DNA of 64,000 nt. It comes from Verrucomicrobiota bacterium (lineage in GTDB: Bacteria; Verrucomicrobiota; Verrucomicrobiia; Opitutales; Opitutaceae). Every line of letters begins with the position of its first letter. The stretch's first letter is position 1. Shown here in pieces: positions 63,245 to 64,000 of this stretch. The position numbers were made by a program, and so were the translations under genes. The DNA is taken from contig JAEWIY010000018.1 of NCBI GenBank assembly GCA_023386835.1, forward strand, positions 1-64,000, read 5' to 3'. Under the pieces are notes generated by a model, which had not been told where the DNA came from, did no database searches, and worked only from the letters and a program-made list of their open reading frames with translations.

Positions 63245-63844
63245 GTGCGCAAGCTCTTCCTGCTTTCTCCAGCCAAGGTGAGCGGCGTGCGAGCGGGGCA
63301 GCTGCTTAATCCGGGCGCGTCCTTCCCCCTGGCGCGGCAGTTTCAGCGGGAGGGTTTGCCCTTGGCCGACGTCTTCACCTTCGCCAGCGGTCTCTATTTC
63401 CGCGGCAAAATGACTTATGCCCGTCGCTTCGCGACTGCGGACGACGTGATCCGGGTCATCACCTCGAATGCCGGCTTGCTCCCGCCGGAGACGCACGTGA
63501 CCCCGGAATCGCTGCGCCGCTTCGGGATGGACGACATTGATGAAACCAACGTGCGTTACCGCACTCCGCTGCGCCGCGACGCCCAGGCACTGGCGGCGCA
63601 GCTTGACGCCTCCGGACAGGTGGTGCTGCTGGGGAGCATCGCAACCGCGAAGTACCGCGACGTGCTGCTTGAGGTGTTTGGTGAACGGTTGCTGTTTCCG
63701 CGCGATTTCGTCGGGCGGGGCGACATGAGCCGGGGCGGCCTGCTGCTGCGCCGGGCCCGGGAGGGCGCGGAACTGCCCTACGTTCCCGTGCTGGGCGCGG
63801 TCACGTCGGGGCGACGCGCTCCGCGGATCAGCGAGATGGGGTGA
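63245..63844 (+). CDS. Conserved protein of unknown function
   Basis: A 199-aa soluble protein. The frame is open from 63176, but GTG 63245 gives VRKLFLLSPAKVSGVRAGQLLNPGASFPLARQFQ, which looks like a natural start. LADVFTFASGLYFRGKMTYARRFA and HVTPESLRRFGMDDID are striking motifs, and I recall similar uncharacterised proteins in other Gram-negative phyla, without a known role. LLGSIATAKYRDVLLEVFGERLLFPRDFVGRGDMSRGGLLLR could form a small nucleotide- or phosphate-binding fold, but no classical motif is present. Divergent from the M28 gene. Confidence 0.7.
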   Translation: MRKLFLLSPAKVSGVRAGQLLNPGASFPLARQFQREGLPLADVFTFASGLYFRGKMTYARRFATADDVIRVITSNAGLLPPETHVTPESLRRFGMDDIDETNVRYRTPLRRDAQALAAQLDASGQVVLLGSIATAKYRDVLLEVFGERLLFPRDFVGRGDMSRGGLLLRRAREGAELPYVPVLGAVTSGRRAPRISEMG

Positions 63845-63857
63845 GCGCCGTAGTGTA

Positions 63858-64000
63858 TCAGTTCTCCAAGTACACGGGTGCGTATTGCGGACGCTCCATG
63901 ACGTTGGGAATCCAGTTGCGCACGGCCGGGTGAACCAGTCGCAAGTTCCGCTCGAACCAGACGGGCAGGACCGGCATCGCTTCAAGGAGCATCGACTCCG
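63858..64000 (-). CDS. C-terminal end of a second OppA-type binding protein (runs off the window)
   Basis: The last 143 nt, read on the minus strand, encode about 46 residues and a TGA at 63858-63860. LLEAMPVLPVWFERNLRL, then RNWIPNVMERPQYAPVYLEN, matches the typical end of SBP family 5 proteins and aligns with the oppA end here (PIIPIYFYTRVYALSPKVTGW). It is therefore a partial gene whose start lies beyond 64000. It converges with the unknown gene, 13 nt apart. Confidence 0.8.
   Translation of the reverse strand, partial: ESMLLEAMPVLPVWFERNLRLVHPAVRNWIPNVMERPQYAPVYLEN

Overview
The window reads as a contiguous piece of a high-GC Gram-negative chromosome. I infer a member of the Verrucomicrobiota, most likely Opitutales/Opitutaceae. 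The reasons are a murC-murB gene fusion inside a complete division and cell wall (dcw) cluster, a verrucomicrobial-type dcw order, a DAP-type murE, lipopolysaccharide genes (Kdo kinase, heptosyltransferases, msbA), and start codons that mostly lack a Shine-Dalgarno sequence. No tRNA, rRNA, phage, transposase or CRISPR array was seen. The gene content is almost entirely core or household.

Region 1 (about 1-19.3 kb, + strand) is the dcw cluster: rsmH, an ftsL-like gene, ftsI, murE, murF, mraY, murD, a LysM-repeat protein gene, ftsW, murG, murC-murB fusion, ddl, ftsQ, ftsA, ftsZ. Several pairs overlap by ATGA or GTGA, which suggests one translationally coupled operon that makes lipid II and builds the divisome. 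Oddities here are a Cys at the MurB catalytic Ser position, a Thr in place of the second T7-loop Asp of FtsZ, and the LysM gene placed between murD and ftsW.

Region 2 (19.4-33.3 kb) holds obgE, a stand-alone GspE-N domain gene paired with a pilB/gspE ATPase, a LysE-type exporter, mnmA, a GH13 alpha-glucan enzyme, a GT39-like membrane glycosyltransferase, and a gapA-pgk-tpiA glycolytic set whose two spacers each carry a large inverted repeat. A secreted two-domain TonB-C-like protein follows.

Region 3 (33.3-48.4 kb) holds a hybrid histidine kinase, a polyprenyl synthase, a small membrane/zinc-ribbon gene group, a phosphotransacetylase split into two genes, murJ, a bile-acid-symporter-type transporter, a NemR-like repressor with thioredoxin and old yellow enzyme (an electrophile/redox defence module with matching operator-like half-sites), a PhoX-type protein, a pseudouridine synthase and a quinone-oxidoreductase-like MDR enzyme.

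Region 4 (48.4-64 kb) holds pnp and rpsO (each with a terminator, with a highly structured leader between them), a DUF721/DciA-like gene, a lipopolysaccharide core set (GT2, two GT9, Kdo kinase, msbA), an oligopeptide ABC transporter (oppA-oppB-oppC) whose oppB-oppC spacer is built of degenerate heptanucleotide repeats, an M28 peptidase, a conserved unknown protein, and the 3' end of a second oppA at the window edge.

All calls come from reading the DNA and translations. No database search was run, and start codons are judged by family length and motif position.
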